A DNA stretch of 64,000 nucleotides. It comes from Nocardia sp. NBC_00508. Lineage in GTDB: Bacteria > Actinomycetota > Actinomycetes > Mycobacteriales > Mycobacteriaceae. The stretch's first letter is position 1. Every line of letters begins with the position of its first letter. Made by a program: the position numbers and the translations under genes. Below are positions 55,373-64,000 of this stretch, piece by piece. The notes below the pieces were generated by a model. That model had not been told where the DNA came from. It searched no databases and saw only the letters and a program-made list of their open reading frames with translations. The stretch spans positions 3,472,001-3,536,000 of the forward strand of contig NZ_CP107852.1 in NCBI RefSeq assembly GCF_036346875.1, given 5' to 3'.

Positions 55373-56563
55373 TCAGGGTGAGACCGCGGCAGCCTTCAGC
55401 TCGGCCAGGATTTCGGTATCGGGCCAGTCGCGGATCTCATAGCGGCTGGGTGACAGATCCGGGATCGGCGTGAGACCGGTAAGGGTTGCGACGGTATCGA
55501 ACGGGACCTCGAAAAGACGCTCCAGATCGCCATTTTCGTCGTCTCGGCAAAACACGACGTAGTCGGCTTCCGGGAGAAGGTACTCGACGCCCTCGCCCCA
55601 GACCGTGATCGTGTAGGGACCGTTGTCGCCGTGGCCGTACATGACCGAGCCGACATAGGCGGGCTCGACGCCATAGGGAGTGAACTCGACATCCCGCTCG
55701 ACGATCTCATTGAGAATCTGGGCCTGAGCGTCGTATTCCGTCACTGCCAGACCACATCGAGCGCGCTGCACTGCGGGCAAGTGGCGGTGTGCGGGCGAGC
55801 GATCGAGCGGGATCAGTGCGCCGGTGTCGTCCACGGTGTACCCCTGCGGCGAGATCGGGCGGACCGCGTCGCGGTACTGCTCCTCTACTGCCTCGAAGAC
55901 CTGCTCGAGCTCGTCCCCGCCGGGCGCGATGATCAGGGTGTCGATGTCGGGCATGAACGCGACCGGCGGCTCGGCTTCGGCGCCGGATCCGGCGAGCCAA
56001 CCGGGAAGCAGAGGCCAGGAGGCGCAGTAGCCGTCGCCGTCGTCGACGAAGCGCAGGATGCCCGGTTCCTTGATGCCAGTGAAACCCACCATGGCGCCCA
56101 GGTTTTCGCGAGCGACCGCGAAAACCTCGTCGACGGTGACGCCCCACTCCTGAACCGACGCGTAGGTGACGATTGATCGCGTATTGGGCATATCGATGGC
56201 GACCAGCTCGTCCACGAAGGGAAACGCGGGCCGCGTGATCGGACGCAGCTCGAGTTCCGGTACATCCACGCCGAAGCTATTGGGCCGCAACACCGGCCGC
56301 AGTGCGGACCGCACCGACGGCCAGTCCCGCTCCGGATCTCGCAGCTCGCCCAAGGCTTCCAAGTGCCGGGCCACGCGGGCGTCGCGCTCCGCGTCATCGA
56401 GCTCGCGGGTCTCCCGAAAGATATTGTGCAGGTGGAGAATCAGATCGCCGCTGCGTATCGCGAACTCATCCTGGTCGTACTCGATGTCGGTCTCGCCACG
56501 CGCGGATAGATGTTGCATGACGAGCACGGCGAACGCGTCGGTTTCGTCGTCGAAATTCTGCAC
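55373..56563 (-). CDS. Conserved hypothetical protein
   Basis: A 396-residue acidic cytoplasmic protein starting at GTG 56563 (VQNFDDETDAFA); the earlier ATG frame is Arg/Pro-rich and not coding-like. It shows DFEFAIRSGDLILHLHNI-like beta strands near residue 35 and a repeated pattern of hydrophobic strands and acidic loops. The overall look recalls DUF1444-type proteins, but no motif proves it. It is convergent with the NlpC/P60 gene. No function is proposed. Confidence 0.65.
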   Translation of the reverse strand: MQNFDDETDAFAVLVMQHLSARGETDIEYDQDEFAIRSGDLILHLHNIFRETRELDDAERDARVARHLEALGELRDPERDWPSVRSALRPVLRPNSFGVDVPELELRPITRPAFPFVDELVAIDMPNTRSIVTYASVQEWGVTVDEVFAVARENLGAMVGFTGIKEPGILRFVDDGDGYCASWPLLPGWLAGSGAEAEPPVAFMPDIDTLIIAPGGDELEQVFEAVEEQYRDAVRPISPQGYTVDDTGALIPLDRSPAHRHLPAVQRARCGLAVTEYDAQAQILNEIVERDVEFTPYGVEPAYVGSVMYGHGDNGPYTITVWGEGVEYLLPEADYVVFCRDDENGDLERLFEVPFDTVATLTGLTPIPDLSPSRYEIRDWPDTEILAELKAAAVSP

Positions 56564-56607
56564 GCGGCCACCGTAGCCGGGAACACCGACAGACGCAGGA
56601 CGCAGTC

Positions 56608-57342
56608 TTACCGCGTGAGGGGACCGTGCCGGTCCAGATGCAGGTAGGTGAAGCCGGTGACGATCAGACACACGACGGTCGCGGTGTTCAGCATGGCCCA
56701 GCCCGCGACGACCAGGCTCAGCAGTCCACCGAGCAGGGCGCCGAGCGCGAAACTCGCGTAGAGCAGGAAGTATCCGAGCCAGTCGGCGTAGTCGCCGCCA
56801 CTGAGGTGGCGCTCGATGCCTTGGCCCAGTTTGACCAGCGTGCCGGTGACGTAACTCAGCGGCACCGACACCTCCTCGTTCCGCACGAACGAGGTATTGA
56901 GCGCGCCGACTCCGAACGCGACGAACATGATCGGTAACAAGCCGATCCGCTCAGCGGTGGCCTGGTACTCCAGGACGTCGACCACCGAGGCCACCGCTAG
57001 GCAAACGGTGGTGAGCAGGGTAGGACCGTGCGGGTGGCCGGACCAGTACCGCCTGCGGCACCAGGAGGCGACCACGACGCCGGACAGGAACGACATGAGC
57101 AGACCGACGGCCGCCACCGCCATATCGGGCTCGTCGTGGAAGTGCCCGAGGACGGCCCGTTCGGTATTGCCCGTCATGAACGTGACGAAATAGCCAGCCG
57201 TATGCATGAATGCCGCCGCACCGATCAAGCCGGCAAGCGCGGCGAGCACCCAGGACAGTCTGGCCTCGGCGTCGAACAGTGCCTGTTTGCGACTATCGTC
57301 CGGTTTCGGCAGGTCCAACTCCTTCCGGGGCGGGCGCAACAT
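56608..57342 (-). CDS. YoaK/DUF1275 family membrane protein
   Basis: A 244-residue integral membrane protein with six to seven helices. It shows the DUF1275 hallmark FMTGNTERAV (about residue 51) after GLIGAAAFMHTAGYF, and the YVTGTLVKLGQ segment. The start is uncertain: ATG 57342 (MLRPPRKELD) gives the family length, while ATG 57417 would add 25 residues; neither has a clear ribosome site. The transported or sensed compound is unknown for the family. Confidence 0.82.
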   Translation of the reverse strand: MLRPPRKELDLPKPDDSRKQALFDAEARLSWVLAALAGLIGAAAFMHTAGYFVTFMTGNTERAVLGHFHDEPDMAVAAVGLLMSFLSGVVVASWCRRRYWSGHPHGPTLLTTVCLAVASVVDVLEYQATAERIGLLPIMFVAFGVGALNTSFVRNEEVSVPLSYVTGTLVKLGQGIERHLSGGDYADWLGYFLLYASFALGALLGGLLSLVVAGWAMLNTATVVCLIVTGFTYLHLDRHGPLTR

Positions 57343-57528
57343 CTCAGTGATACAGGCTCGTTCCCGAAATTCGCCCACGAAGCGCCGAGGTTCGCCAATG
57401 GATTGCCATCGGTTCATTCCGGATGCCCGTTCGCCTCGTCGATTCGCGCAGTCGGTTCCCACGCGGTTACCGAGTGACTTAGAAGTGCCGTCTTCCCTGG
57501 TCAGCCTGGGTGACGGAAGATGCTGTCA

Positions 57529-57543
57529 GTTACAAGAAGTAAC
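57529..57543. promoter_or_regulatory. Inverted repeat upstream of the SDR gene
   Basis: GTTAC-AAGAA-GTAAC, a perfect 5-bp inverted repeat with a 5-bp spacer, 30 bp before the GTG start. It resembles operators of HxlR-type regulators, but no such regulator lies nearby. Confidence 0.4.
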
Positions 57544-57573
57544 CGTCCAGTTCGTAGCGAAGGACCTCTGATC

Positions 57574-58350
57574 GTGAACGCAGGAAAGAAGGCCGTGGTA
57601 ACGGGTGGAACGCACGGCATGGGGCTGGCCATCGTCGAGGCCTTGCTCGCCGAAGGCGTCGAGGTGGTGCTGACCGGCCGCAACGAGGACAACCTCGGGC
57701 AGGCGCGGGCACGCTTGGCCGGGCGGCGGGCACATGCCGTGCGGTCGGATGCGGCGGTCGCTGCCGACATCGACGCTCTCGGCGCGTTTGTCGAAGAGCG
57801 GCTCGGCCGGGTCGACGCGCTGTTCGTCAACCACGGGACCGCGGAGTTCCAGACCTTGGACGCCGCCACCGAGGCATCGTTCGACCGTCAATTCGCGATC
57901 AACACCAAGGGCGCGTTCTTCACGGTCCAGCGGCTGGCGCCGTTGCTGGCCGATGGCGGCTCGATCGTGTTCACGACAGTCGCCAACGATGTCGTCTTCC
58001 CCGGGCTCAGCGCCTACTCCGGGTCGAAGGAAGCGCTGCGGGCGATCGCCCAGGTGCTGGCCGCCGAGTTGCTGCCGCGCCGGATCCGGGTGAACTCGGT
58101 GGCGCCCGGATTCATCGAGACGCCGACCATGGGCGTGGTCGGGCTGACCGAGCAGGAGCGAGCGGAGTTCTTGGCGCAAGGCGAGCGCAGTACTCCCTTG
58201 CGGCGCAACGGCACCGTGGACGAGGTGGCGAAGGCGGCGTTGTTCCTCGCCTTCGACGCCACGTTCACCACGGGAGTCGAGCTTCCGGTCGACGGCGGTT
58301 GGGGGCAGGGTCTCGGTGCGCCCGCACTGGCGGAAGAGGTGGCGGTATGA
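57574..58350 (+). CDS. Short-chain dehydrogenase/reductase
   Basis: A 258-residue classical SDR. The nucleotide-binding TGGTHGMG is at residues 10-17, NHGT stands in place of the common NNAG, and the catalytic Y148-x3-K152 lies in AYSGSKEAL. The usual catalytic Ser position is Thr (FTTVAND). The C-terminal VDGGWGQG fits the family. GTG 57574 has GAAGGA upstream. The next gene overlaps by 4 bp. Substrate is unknown; a perfect inverted repeat sits in the promoter region. Confidence 0.88.
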   Translation: MNAGKKAVVTGGTHGMGLAIVEALLAEGVEVVLTGRNEDNLGQARARLAGRRAHAVRSDAAVAADIDALGAFVEERLGRVDALFVNHGTAEFQTLDAATEASFDRQFAINTKGAFFTVQRLAPLLADGGSIVFTTVANDVVFPGLSAYSGSKEALRAIAQVLAAELLPRRIRVNSVAPGFIETPTMGVVGLTEQERAEFLAQGERSTPLRRNGTVDEVAKAALFLAFDATFTTGVELPVDGGWGQGLGAPALAEEVAV

Positions 58351-58844
58351 CGCAGAAGGTCGCGTCGTTCGCCGAGATCGAGGACGAGTTCGACGCCTAC
58401 ATCGGGCGAACCGTCTACGCGACGATGGTCACGGTGGACAAGCGGAATCGGCCCCGCACCAGGATTCTGATCCCGATCTGGGAGACCGTGGCGGGGCGCC
58501 CGCTCGGGGGGCTGGCGACCTACCGCACGCCGGTCAAGGAGGCACACATCGCGAACAATCCGCACGTGAGCTTCTCTTACTGGGCGCAGGGCAGCAACAA
58601 CTCCGTCGCCGTCGACGCCACCGCCGAGGGGGTGGACAGCGTCGATATCCGGCAGCGGGTGTGGAAGCTGTACCGCCGGACCAGTCCGCGCGGCGCCGGC
58701 TACGACCTCGGCCAGTTCTGGCGCTCGCCGCAGGACCCCCAGCTGCGGATCCTGCGGTTGGAGCCGTGGCGGATCCAGGTGATCCGCGGCAGGGATCTGC
58801 GCAGCCGGATATGGCAGGCATCCGCCGCGGTGGGCAGGCTGTGA
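58347..58844 (+). CDS. Pyridoxamine 5'-phosphate oxidase-like flavin-binding protein
   Basis: A 165-residue split-barrel protein. The pattern [20 protein letters not shown] near the N-terminus, then [17 protein letters not shown], is typical of PPOX/F420- or FMN-binding families. It may reduce or bind a flavin cofactor with the adjacent SDR as partner. Coupled to the SDR gene by an ATGA overlap. Confidence 0.82.
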   Translation: MTQKVASFAEIEDEFDAYIGRTVYATMVTVDKRNRPRTRILIPIWETVAGRPLGGLATYRTPVKEAHIANNPHVSFSYWAQGSNNSVAVDATAEGVDSVDIRQRVWKLYRRTSPRGAGYDLGQFWRSPQDPQLRILRLEPWRIQVIRGRDLRSRIWQASAAVGRL

Positions 58845-58888
58845 GCTGAGTCCGCGAGGATGGTCCGCCGCTCGGTTACGGTGCTGAG

Positions 58889-59815
58889 GTGGATTCTCTG
58901 CTCGACTTCCTGCTGACCGAGCCCGTCGCGACGGCGCCGCTGAACGACGTCGCCGCCGCGTGGACGCGACATCAGGTGGCCGCGAACCGATTCGATCGGC
59001 CGGTCGATGTCGCGATCGCGGGCGGCTTCGGCGCCGACCGGCTCGGTTTCGCGTTCCTCTCCGGCTATCAGGAGGCGCTGCGGACACTGATCCCGGATCT
59101 GCCGGACGACGAGCTGGTCGCGATGTGCGCGACCGAGGAGGGCGGCGGTCATCCCTCCGCGATCCGGACCACGCTCACCGAGCGGAACGGCGTCTGGTTG
59201 GTGAACGGCACGAAGTCGTTCGCGACCATGGGCGCTTTCGCGCATCATCTGGTGGTGATCGCCAGCGTCGGGACGGCTCCCGACGGGCGGAATCGGCTGC
59301 GCGCCACCATGGTCGACGCAGCGACCGGGGTGCGCCTGACCGACCACCCCGCTCTCGCTTTCGCGCCGGAGATCCCGCACGCCTCGGTGCGGTTGACCGA
59401 CGTGCCCGCGCGGATCTTGCCCGGCGATGGATATCTGGATTACCTCAAACCATTTCGCACGATCGAGGACATCCACGTGCTCGCCGCCACGTTCGGCTGG
59501 CTGGTGCGGGTGGCCCGAACATCGGATTGGCCGCGGGAGATCCTGCAGCGACTGCTCACCGCGGTGGCCGCCGTCCGCGGGCTGGATATCGATGCACCGC
59601 GTTCGCCGGGAGTGCACATCGCGCTCGGCGGGGTCTTCGAACTATTCGGTGATCTGCTGGTCGGCCTGGACCCGCTGTGGGAGTCCGTGGATCCCACGAC
59701 ACGGCAGCGATGGGAGCGGGACCGGCCACTGCTGGCGACGGCGGGGCGGGCGCGCGGGCAACGACTCACCGCAGCGTGGCGCACCGTGCAAACGGATGCC
59801 GACCAGCCGGAATAG
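58889..59815 (+). CDS. Acyl-CoA dehydrogenase-like protein
   Basis: A 308-residue protein related to the acyl-CoA dehydrogenase fold. It shows CATEEGGGHPSAIRTTLTE and WLVNGTKSFATMGAFAHHLV, the middle-domain pattern of that family (EGGGHPSAI, G-K-x-F-x-T). The helical N- and C-terminal domains are short, so it is smaller than the usual 380 residues. It may be a divergent flavoprotein rather than a true dehydrogenase. Start GTG 58889 lacks a good ribosome site. It lies 44 bp after the PPOX gene and may be in the same operon. Confidence 0.72.
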   Translation: MDSLLDFLLTEPVATAPLNDVAAAWTRHQVAANRFDRPVDVAIAGGFGADRLGFAFLSGYQEALRTLIPDLPDDELVAMCATEEGGGHPSAIRTTLTERNGVWLVNGTKSFATMGAFAHHLVVIASVGTAPDGRNRLRATMVDAATGVRLTDHPALAFAPEIPHASVRLTDVPARILPGDGYLDYLKPFRTIEDIHVLAATFGWLVRVARTSDWPREILQRLLTAVAAVRGLDIDAPRSPGVHIALGGVFELFGDLLVGLDPLWESVDPTTRQRWERDRPLLATAGRARGQRLTAAWRTVQTDADQPE

Positions 59816-59841
59816 GCGTATCGCCTGGTCTGGAAATGGGA

Positions 59842-59880
59842 GCGGGCCTCGGCGAAGGGGGGGAGTTAGCCGAGGCCCGC
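59842..59880. terminator. Hairpin 1 with G-rich loop
   Basis: Perfect 12-bp arms GCGGGCCTCGGC (59842-59853) and GCCGAGGCCCGC (59869-59880). The 15-nt loop contains GGGGGGG. There is no T-run. Confidence 0.65.
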
Positions 59881-59885
59881 GTAAG

Positions 59886-59910
59886 GTCGGCCCGGGGGGG
59901 AGGGGCCGAC
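59886..59910. terminator. Hairpin 2 with G-rich loop
   Basis: Arms GTCGGCCC (59886-59893) and GGGCCGAC (59903-59910) around a loop made almost only of G. It begins 5 bp after hairpin 1. Confidence 0.6.
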
Positions 59911-60640
59911 GTGAATGATGCTACTCGATGATCCGTGATTGTGTGTGCGTGGGGGCGGCCACTTTCCAAGTTTTTTCGGGTGGCCTTACCTTCCGAGCCC
60001 CTGATCGCCGCCGCTGGTGCCCGACCGACTGTTCTCGACGTTCCTTTCCGATGGCACATCGTAGGTCAAAACCCTTGGCAATCAGGCTATTTCGTGCTGA
60101 AGCGAGCTGATGACGTCCCGCTGTCCAGCAGGGGAAATGTGCCGGTAGGTCGCCGCAAGAGTCGAATCCGTGCCGGATTCGCGCGTGTCGGTGCGCCCGG
60201 GCTGTCGCGCCTCGGGCCGCGCGCATCGCGGTACATGTCGTACCCCGATGCGAACATCTGTTCGTGTCCACAGTGCCGACAACTCGGGCCGAGCGCACCC
60301 GCTCGCGTCGCGGCGCTGCGCTCGACGGTGTGCGATCCGAGTATCGGTCCATGTCCATTCGGGTAGTCCACTACGCACGCCCCGCGCACGGGCACGCGGG
60401 ATCATCGAACCGGTCGCATTCCGATCCGGTCTCCCCGAGCACCGACTGGATCGGAATGCGGCCTTCTTGCGCCGCTCGTGCGTTCCAGCCGTTGCCGTCC
60501 CGGAACAATTCGGATGAATTTGTCGGTGGCCGGGACAATACTGGCCCGAGTATCGGTGGTCACCCGATCCAGCGAATTGTCGGCGCCCGGACTCCTGGCG
60601 TCGTATGGAACAAGATCGAGAACTCAACTTCAGGAGAATT
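59911..60640. other. Long gap before the ABC exporter operon
   Basis: About 730 bp in which no frame on either strand gives a credible protein. It must contain the promoter of the ABC operon, for which AGGAGA at 60630 is the ribosome site. It could be decayed coding DNA. Confidence 0.45.
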
Positions 60641-61660
60641 ATGCCCGACGCAATAGTCGCCGAGGGTCTGGTCAAGCGATACGGCCAGCTGGTGGCCCTC
60701 GACGGACTCGACCTGACGGTCCCGGAGGGGACCGTCACCGCACTGCTCGGACCCAACGGTGCGGGTAAAACCACTACGGTCCGGGTGCTCACCACCCTGC
60801 TGGTGCCGGATGCCGGACATGCCACGGTCGCGGGAATCGACGTGCTGCGCGATCCGCAAGTCTTGCGCTCCCACATCGGCGCGTCGGGCCAGTACGCCGC
60901 GGTGGACGAATATCTCACCGGTTTCGAGAATTTGGAAATGGTGGGACGTCTGTATCACATGGGCGTGCAGCGAAGTAAGGAACGCGCACGCGAACTGCTC
61001 GAACGATTCCGGCTCACCGACGCAGCGGACCGACCCGTCAAGGGCTACTCCGGCGGTATGCGCCGCCGCCTCGACTTGGCGGGCGCACTGGTCGCGAATC
61101 CGCCCATCTTGTTTCTCGACGAGCCGACCACGGGGCTCGATCCCCGTGCGCGCCTGGACCTCTGGGACGTCATCGAGGAGTTGGTCGCCGGCGGAACCAC
61201 GTTGTTGCTCACCACGCAGTACATGGAGGAGGCCGACCGGCTCGCCGATTCCATCGCGGTGATCGACCACGGGAAGGTGATCGCCGAGGGGACCGCCGAC
61301 GAGCTCAAGACCTTGGTCGGCGGTGACCGCATCGAACTCACCGTCGATCGCGCGGACAATCTCATGACGGCCGAGACGGCGCTGAAGACCTTGGCGGACG
61401 GTGAGATCCATCTCGAGCCCGGATTGCGCCGGATCACCGTCCCGGTAGCCGATGGATCGCAGGCGCTGGTCGAGGCGGTCGGCAGGTTGGCCGAGCACAA
61501 CGTCCAGATCCACGACGTCGGCCTGCGGCGCCCGTCGCTCGATGACGTCTTCCTCACCCTCACCGGCCACCAGGCGGAAGCGCCCGCCGACGGCGGTAGG
61601 GCGAACGACAAGCTGAATGCGGGCGACAAGCTGGAAGCTACGGAAGGAACGATTCGATGA
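60641..61660 (+). CDS. Daunorubicin-resistance-type ABC transporter ATP-binding protein
   Basis: A 339-residue ABC ATPase of the DrrA family. Walker A GPNGAGKT is at residues 37-44, the signature is YSGGMRRRLDLA, Walker B is ILFLDEPTTGLDP, and a DrrA-type C-terminal regulatory domain (about 240-320) includes RRPSLDDVFLTLTGH. It powers export of a drug, lipid or natural product with the permease encoded next. The ATG at 60641 has AGGAGA upstream; the earlier ATG (60605) is rejected. The gene overlaps the permease by 4 bp. Confidence 0.93.
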   Translation: MPDAIVAEGLVKRYGQLVALDGLDLTVPEGTVTALLGPNGAGKTTTVRVLTTLLVPDAGHATVAGIDVLRDPQVLRSHIGASGQYAAVDEYLTGFENLEMVGRLYHMGVQRSKERARELLERFRLTDAADRPVKGYSGGMRRRLDLAGALVANPPILFLDEPTTGLDPRARLDLWDVIEELVAGGTTLLLTTQYMEEADRLADSIAVIDHGKVIAEGTADELKTLVGGDRIELTVDRADNLMTAETALKTLADGEIHLEPGLRRITVPVADGSQALVEAVGRLAEHNVQIHDVGLRRPSLDDVFLTLTGHQAEAPADGGRANDKLNAGDKLEATEGTIR

Positions 61661-62505
61661 CCGCGACGGCCCCGGCCCTGGTACGGCCCTCGCTGGGCCA
61701 GCGACTGTCCATAGTGGTCAGCGACAGCGTGACCATCGCGAAACGCAACGTCATCAAGATCAAGCGGGTACCCGACGTCCTGATCTTCTCCACGCTCTCG
61801 CCGATCATGTTCGTGCTGCTGTTCGCCTACGTCTTCGGTGCGGCAATCGACGTGCCCGGCCTCTCCGGCGGCTACCGCGAGTTCCTCATCGCGGGCATCT
61901 TCGCCCAGACCGTGGTGTTCGGTGCGACCTTCACCGGTGCGGGCCTGGCCGAGGACATGCAGAAGGGCATCATCGACCGGTTCCGCTCGCTGCCGATGGC
62001 GTCGTCGGCGGTGCTGGTCGGCCGCACGATCAGCGATGTGGTGATCAACGTGGTCAGCCTGACGGTGATGTCGCTCACCGGCTTGGCGGTCGGCTGGCGG
62101 ATCCGCGGTTCGTTCTTGGACGCGGTGCTGGCCTATGTACTGCTGTTGCTGTTCGCCTACGCGGTGTCCTGGATCATGGCCGTGGTGGGTCTGCTGGTGC
62201 GAGCGCCGGAGGTGTTCAACAACGCCAGCTTCATGGTGGTCTTCCCGCTTACCTTCATCGCCAACACGTTCGTGCCCAGTGACAAGCTGCCTACCGTGCT
62301 GCGCGTGATCGCGGAATGGAACCCGGTGTCCGCACTCACTCAGGCCACCCGCGACCTGTTCGGCAACACCAGTCCGCTGGCGCCGACCCAGGATGCCTGG
62401 CCGCTCCAGCACCCGGTGACCACCTCGCTGGCCTGGGTGGTGGTGATCCTGGTGGTGTTCGTGCCGCTGGCTCTGCGTCAGTACAAGAAGACGGTCAGCC
62501 GCTGA
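61657..62505 (+). CDS. ABC transporter permease, DrrB-type
   Basis: A 282-residue ABC-2 permease with six membrane helices (first near residues 42-65, IFSTLSPIMFVLLFAYVFGAA) and the ABC-2 loop around EDMQKGIIDRFRSLPM. It pairs with the preceding ATPase to form a DrrAB-like exporter. The typical family roles are export of antibiotics or envelope lipids; the substrate cannot be told from sequence. Coupled by an ATGA overlap. Confidence 0.93.
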   Translation: MTATAPALVRPSLGQRLSIVVSDSVTIAKRNVIKIKRVPDVLIFSTLSPIMFVLLFAYVFGAAIDVPGLSGGYREFLIAGIFAQTVVFGATFTGAGLAEDMQKGIIDRFRSLPMASSAVLVGRTISDVVINVVSLTVMSLTGLAVGWRIRGSFLDAVLAYVLLLLFAYAVSWIMAVVGLLVRAPEVFNNASFMVVFPLTFIANTFVPSDKLPTVLRVIAEWNPVSALTQATRDLFGNTSPLAPTQDAWPLQHPVTTSLAWVVVILVVFVPLALRQYKKTVSR

Positions 62506-62520
62506 GCCGCTGGTCCCGCG

Positions 62521-62733
62521 TCAGCGATCCCGCTCCGCGCCGGCGCCCGCGACGGGTGCCGGCGCGGAGCCATTGCGGGAGTATCCGATTCGAGGCGGCA
62601 CGGGGGCGGGTTGCGGCTGCTGGGGCCGCCGAGTGCGGGCCAGATAGGCCACGGCACCCGCCAGCGCGACGGCAGCTGCGACGATGAGCCGGTTACGTGA
62701 ACGCGAAGAGACATGTAGGCGCCCCGAGGTCAT
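62521..62733 (-). CDS. Small membrane protein, hypothetical
   Basis: A 70-residue protein with an Arg-rich start, one hydrophobic helix (about residues 17-33, LIVAAAVALAGAVAYLA) and a Pro/Ala tail. It is convergent with the DrrB-type gene and divergent from ppiA. The composition fits a small membrane protein, but the conservation is unknown and the frame could be accidental. Confidence 0.5.
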   Translation of the reverse strand: MTSGRLHVSSRSRNRLIVAAAVALAGAVAYLARTRRPQQPQPAPVPPRIGYSRNGSAPAPVAGAGAERDR

Positions 62734-62838
62734 TGGACCACTCTGGCACAGCCCGGCGATTCGTGCAGGAGGCCCAGCTCAGAGCCGGGTCCGGCCCAGT
62801 TCCGCGGCGGCGTCGCCAACCGTGGCACGATGGGCGGC

Positions 62839-63366
62839 GTGACCTCACCGAACCAGACCTCCGTGGCGACGCTGCACACGAATCACGGCGATATCAGAGT
62901 TTCGCTTTTCGGCAACCACGCTCCCAGGACGGTCCGCAATTTCGTCGGCCTCGCCGATGGTTCGGCGACGTACACCACAGCGAATGCCAGTGGCGGCAAC
63001 ACCGGCCCGTTCTATGACGGCGCCCTGTTCCATCGGGTGATGTCCGGCTTCATGATCCAGGGTGGCGATCCCACCGGCACCGGTCGCGGCGGCCCGGGCT
63101 ACGAGTTCGGTGACGAGTTCCATCCGGAACTGCGCTTCGATCGCGGCTACCTGCTGGCGATGGCCAACGCGGGGCCGGGCACCAATGGGTCACAATTCTT
63201 CATCACCGTCCGCCCGCAACCGCATCTCAACCGCAAGCACACGATCTTCGGCGAAGTCGTGGACCTCGATTCGCGCAAGGTTGTCGACTCGATCGCCGCC
63301 ACCAGGACCGATCGCGACGACCGCCCGCTGGAGCCCGTCGTCATCACCAAGATCACGATCGAATGA
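62839..63366 (+). CDS. ppiA: Peptidyl-prolyl cis-trans isomerase (cyclophilin type)
   Basis: A 175-residue cytoplasmic cyclophilin. It shows the family motifs FHRVMSGFMIQGGDPTGTGRGG, LAMANAGPGTNGSQFFIT and HTIFGEV. It catalyses cis-trans isomerisation of prolyl bonds in protein folding. Corresponds to Rv0009, the next conserved gene of the dnaA region, which marks the right border of the accessory segment. The start is GTG 62839 (VTSPNQTS) or ATG 62830; no strong ribosome site decides between them. Confidence 0.92.
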   Translation: MTSPNQTSVATLHTNHGDIRVSLFGNHAPRTVRNFVGLADGSATYTTANASGGNTGPFYDGALFHRVMSGFMIQGGDPTGTGRGGPGYEFGDEFHPELRFDRGYLLAMANAGPGTNGSQFFITVRPQPHLNRKHTIFGEVVDLDSRKVVDSIAATRTDRDDRPLEPVVITKITIE

Positions 63367-63370
63367 GACT

Positions 63371-64000
63371 ATGAATCCTCAGTCGCCCGCACCGACGTGC
63401 GTCCGCCACCCGAATCGCCCGACCGGCCTGGCCTGTACGCGGTGCGGCCGGCCCTCCTGCGCGGAGTGCCTGCGCCCGGCGGCGGTCGGCCAGCATTGCG
63501 TGGACTGTCTGCGCCAGGATCAGCGAAGTGTTCCGCCGGTGCGGACGGTCTCGGGCGCACCGGCGGCCCGGTCGCCGATGCCCACTGTGACCTACGCGCT
63601 GATCGCGATCAACGTGGTGATCTACGCGATCACCGCTGCTCAAGCCAAGAGCCTGATGGACAACCAGCGAGGCTCGGCGTTATTCCTGGATTGGGTGCTG
63701 TTCGCCCCCGCGGTCGCGGACGGCCAGTGGTGGCGAGTGCTCGGTTCCGGCTTCCTGCACTACGGTCCGATCCATCTGCTGCTCAATATGTTCGCGCTGT
63801 ATGTCGTGGGCCGAGATGCCGAGCTGGTGCTCGGGCGCCTGCGCTATCTGGCGGTGTATCTGGTCTCGCTGTTGGGCGGTTCAGCCGGGGTGATGCTGTT
63901 CGCGCAGCACAGTCTCACCGCGGGCGCGTCCGGTGCGGTGTACGGCCTGTTCGGCGCCATCACCGTCATCCTGATCCGGTTGCGGCAGAACCCGAATCAG
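63371..64000 (+). CDS. Rhomboid family intramembrane serine protease (partial)
   Basis: The first 210 residues of a rhomboid protease, cut by the right edge. A Cys/His-rich N-terminal zinc-binding region (residues 10-48: CVRHPNRPTGLACTRC, then CAECLRP and CVDC, a B-box-like arrangement) precedes the membrane part. Helices begin at about residue 73. The catalytic Ser lies in GASGAVYGLFG (about residue 190), with HLLLNMFALY (about 137) before it; the catalytic His would lie beyond the window. ATG 63371 lies just after the ppiA stop, so the two are probably co-transcribed. Confidence 0.9.
   Translation, partial: MNPQSPAPTCVRHPNRPTGLACTRCGRPSCAECLRPAAVGQHCVDCLRQDQRSVPPVRTVSGAPAARSPMPTVTYALIAINVVIYAITAAQAKSLMDNQRGSALFLDWVLFAPAVADGQWWRVLGSGFLHYGPIHLLLNMFALYVVGRDAELVLGRLRYLAVYLVSLLGGSAGVMLFAQHSLTAGASGAVYGLFGAITVILIRLRQNPNQ

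Noticed and set aside
60082..60918. 278-codon minus-strand frame before and into the ABC ATPase gene
   Set aside because: It overlaps the start of a certain gene and has a shadow-like composition.

Overview
The window is the chromosomal replication-origin region of a high-GC mycolic-acid actinobacterium, most likely a Nocardia or a close relative. The gene order pcnA, mutT4-like, DUF6049, murJ, sigM, anti-sigma, trxB, trxA, cwlM, GNAT, parB, parA, rsmG, jag, yidC, yidD, rnpA, rpmH, dnaA, oriC, dnaN, recF, dciA, gyrB, gyrA, DUF3566 gene, tRNA-Ile is the conserved dnaA neighbourhood of the Mycobacteriales. It corresponds to the M. tuberculosis Rv3907c to Rv0007 block, with the Rv0009-type ppiA and a rhomboid gene reappearing at the right edge. 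The species cannot be fixed from the sequence alone.

Layout. 1-6.2 kb: end of an MFS transporter, a DUF6802-like protein, a secreted DUF4185 protein, the 5-oxoprolinase operon pxpABC (minus strand) and a conserved hypothetical. 6.2-21 kb: tRNA maturation (pcnA), a NUDIX hydrolase, cell-wall export and regulation (DUF6049 protein, MurJ fused to a pseudokinase, CwlM), the SigM/anti-sigma pair and the thioredoxin operon behind a SigH-type promoter. 21-28.5 kb: the segregation genes parAB with a 1.4-kb non-coding stretch rich in parS sites, then the ribosome/membrane-insertion operon rpmH-rnpA-yidD-yidC-jag-rsmG. 28.5-41.6 kb: dnaA, oriC, dnaN, recF, dciA and gyrBA. oriC, between dnaA and dnaN, holds paired 18-bp palindromes set 22 bp apart and a DnaA-box/DnaA-trio unwinding module. 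An alpha/beta-hydrolase pseudogene lies between dciA and gyrB.

42.8-62.5 kb is accessory DNA inserted between tRNA-Ile and ppiA. It begins with a minus-strand tRNA-Ala (CCA encoded). Next comes a TetR-controlled aromatic-ring catabolic operon: extradiol-type VOC dioxygenase, FAH-family hydrolase, a collapsed acyl-CoA ligase, DoxX and an FAD hydroxylase. Two different IS630-family elements then sit back to back on one CTAG target, followed by a DLW-39-type small protein and a second, plus-strand tRNA-Ala of identical sequence but without CCA. A plasmid-type ParA/partner pair preceded by a 26-bp perfect palindrome follows, then a secreted NlpC/P60 protein, a DUF1275 membrane protein, a small oxidoreductase operon and a DrrAB-type ABC exporter.

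Points of special interest are the repeat architecture of oriC, a GyrA quinolone-pocket sequence carrying Val-Pro where Ala-Ser is usual, an internal translation start inside murJ, three related operator palindromes in the catabolic island, the inverted tRNA-Ala pair, and the palindrome-linked ParA system next to it.
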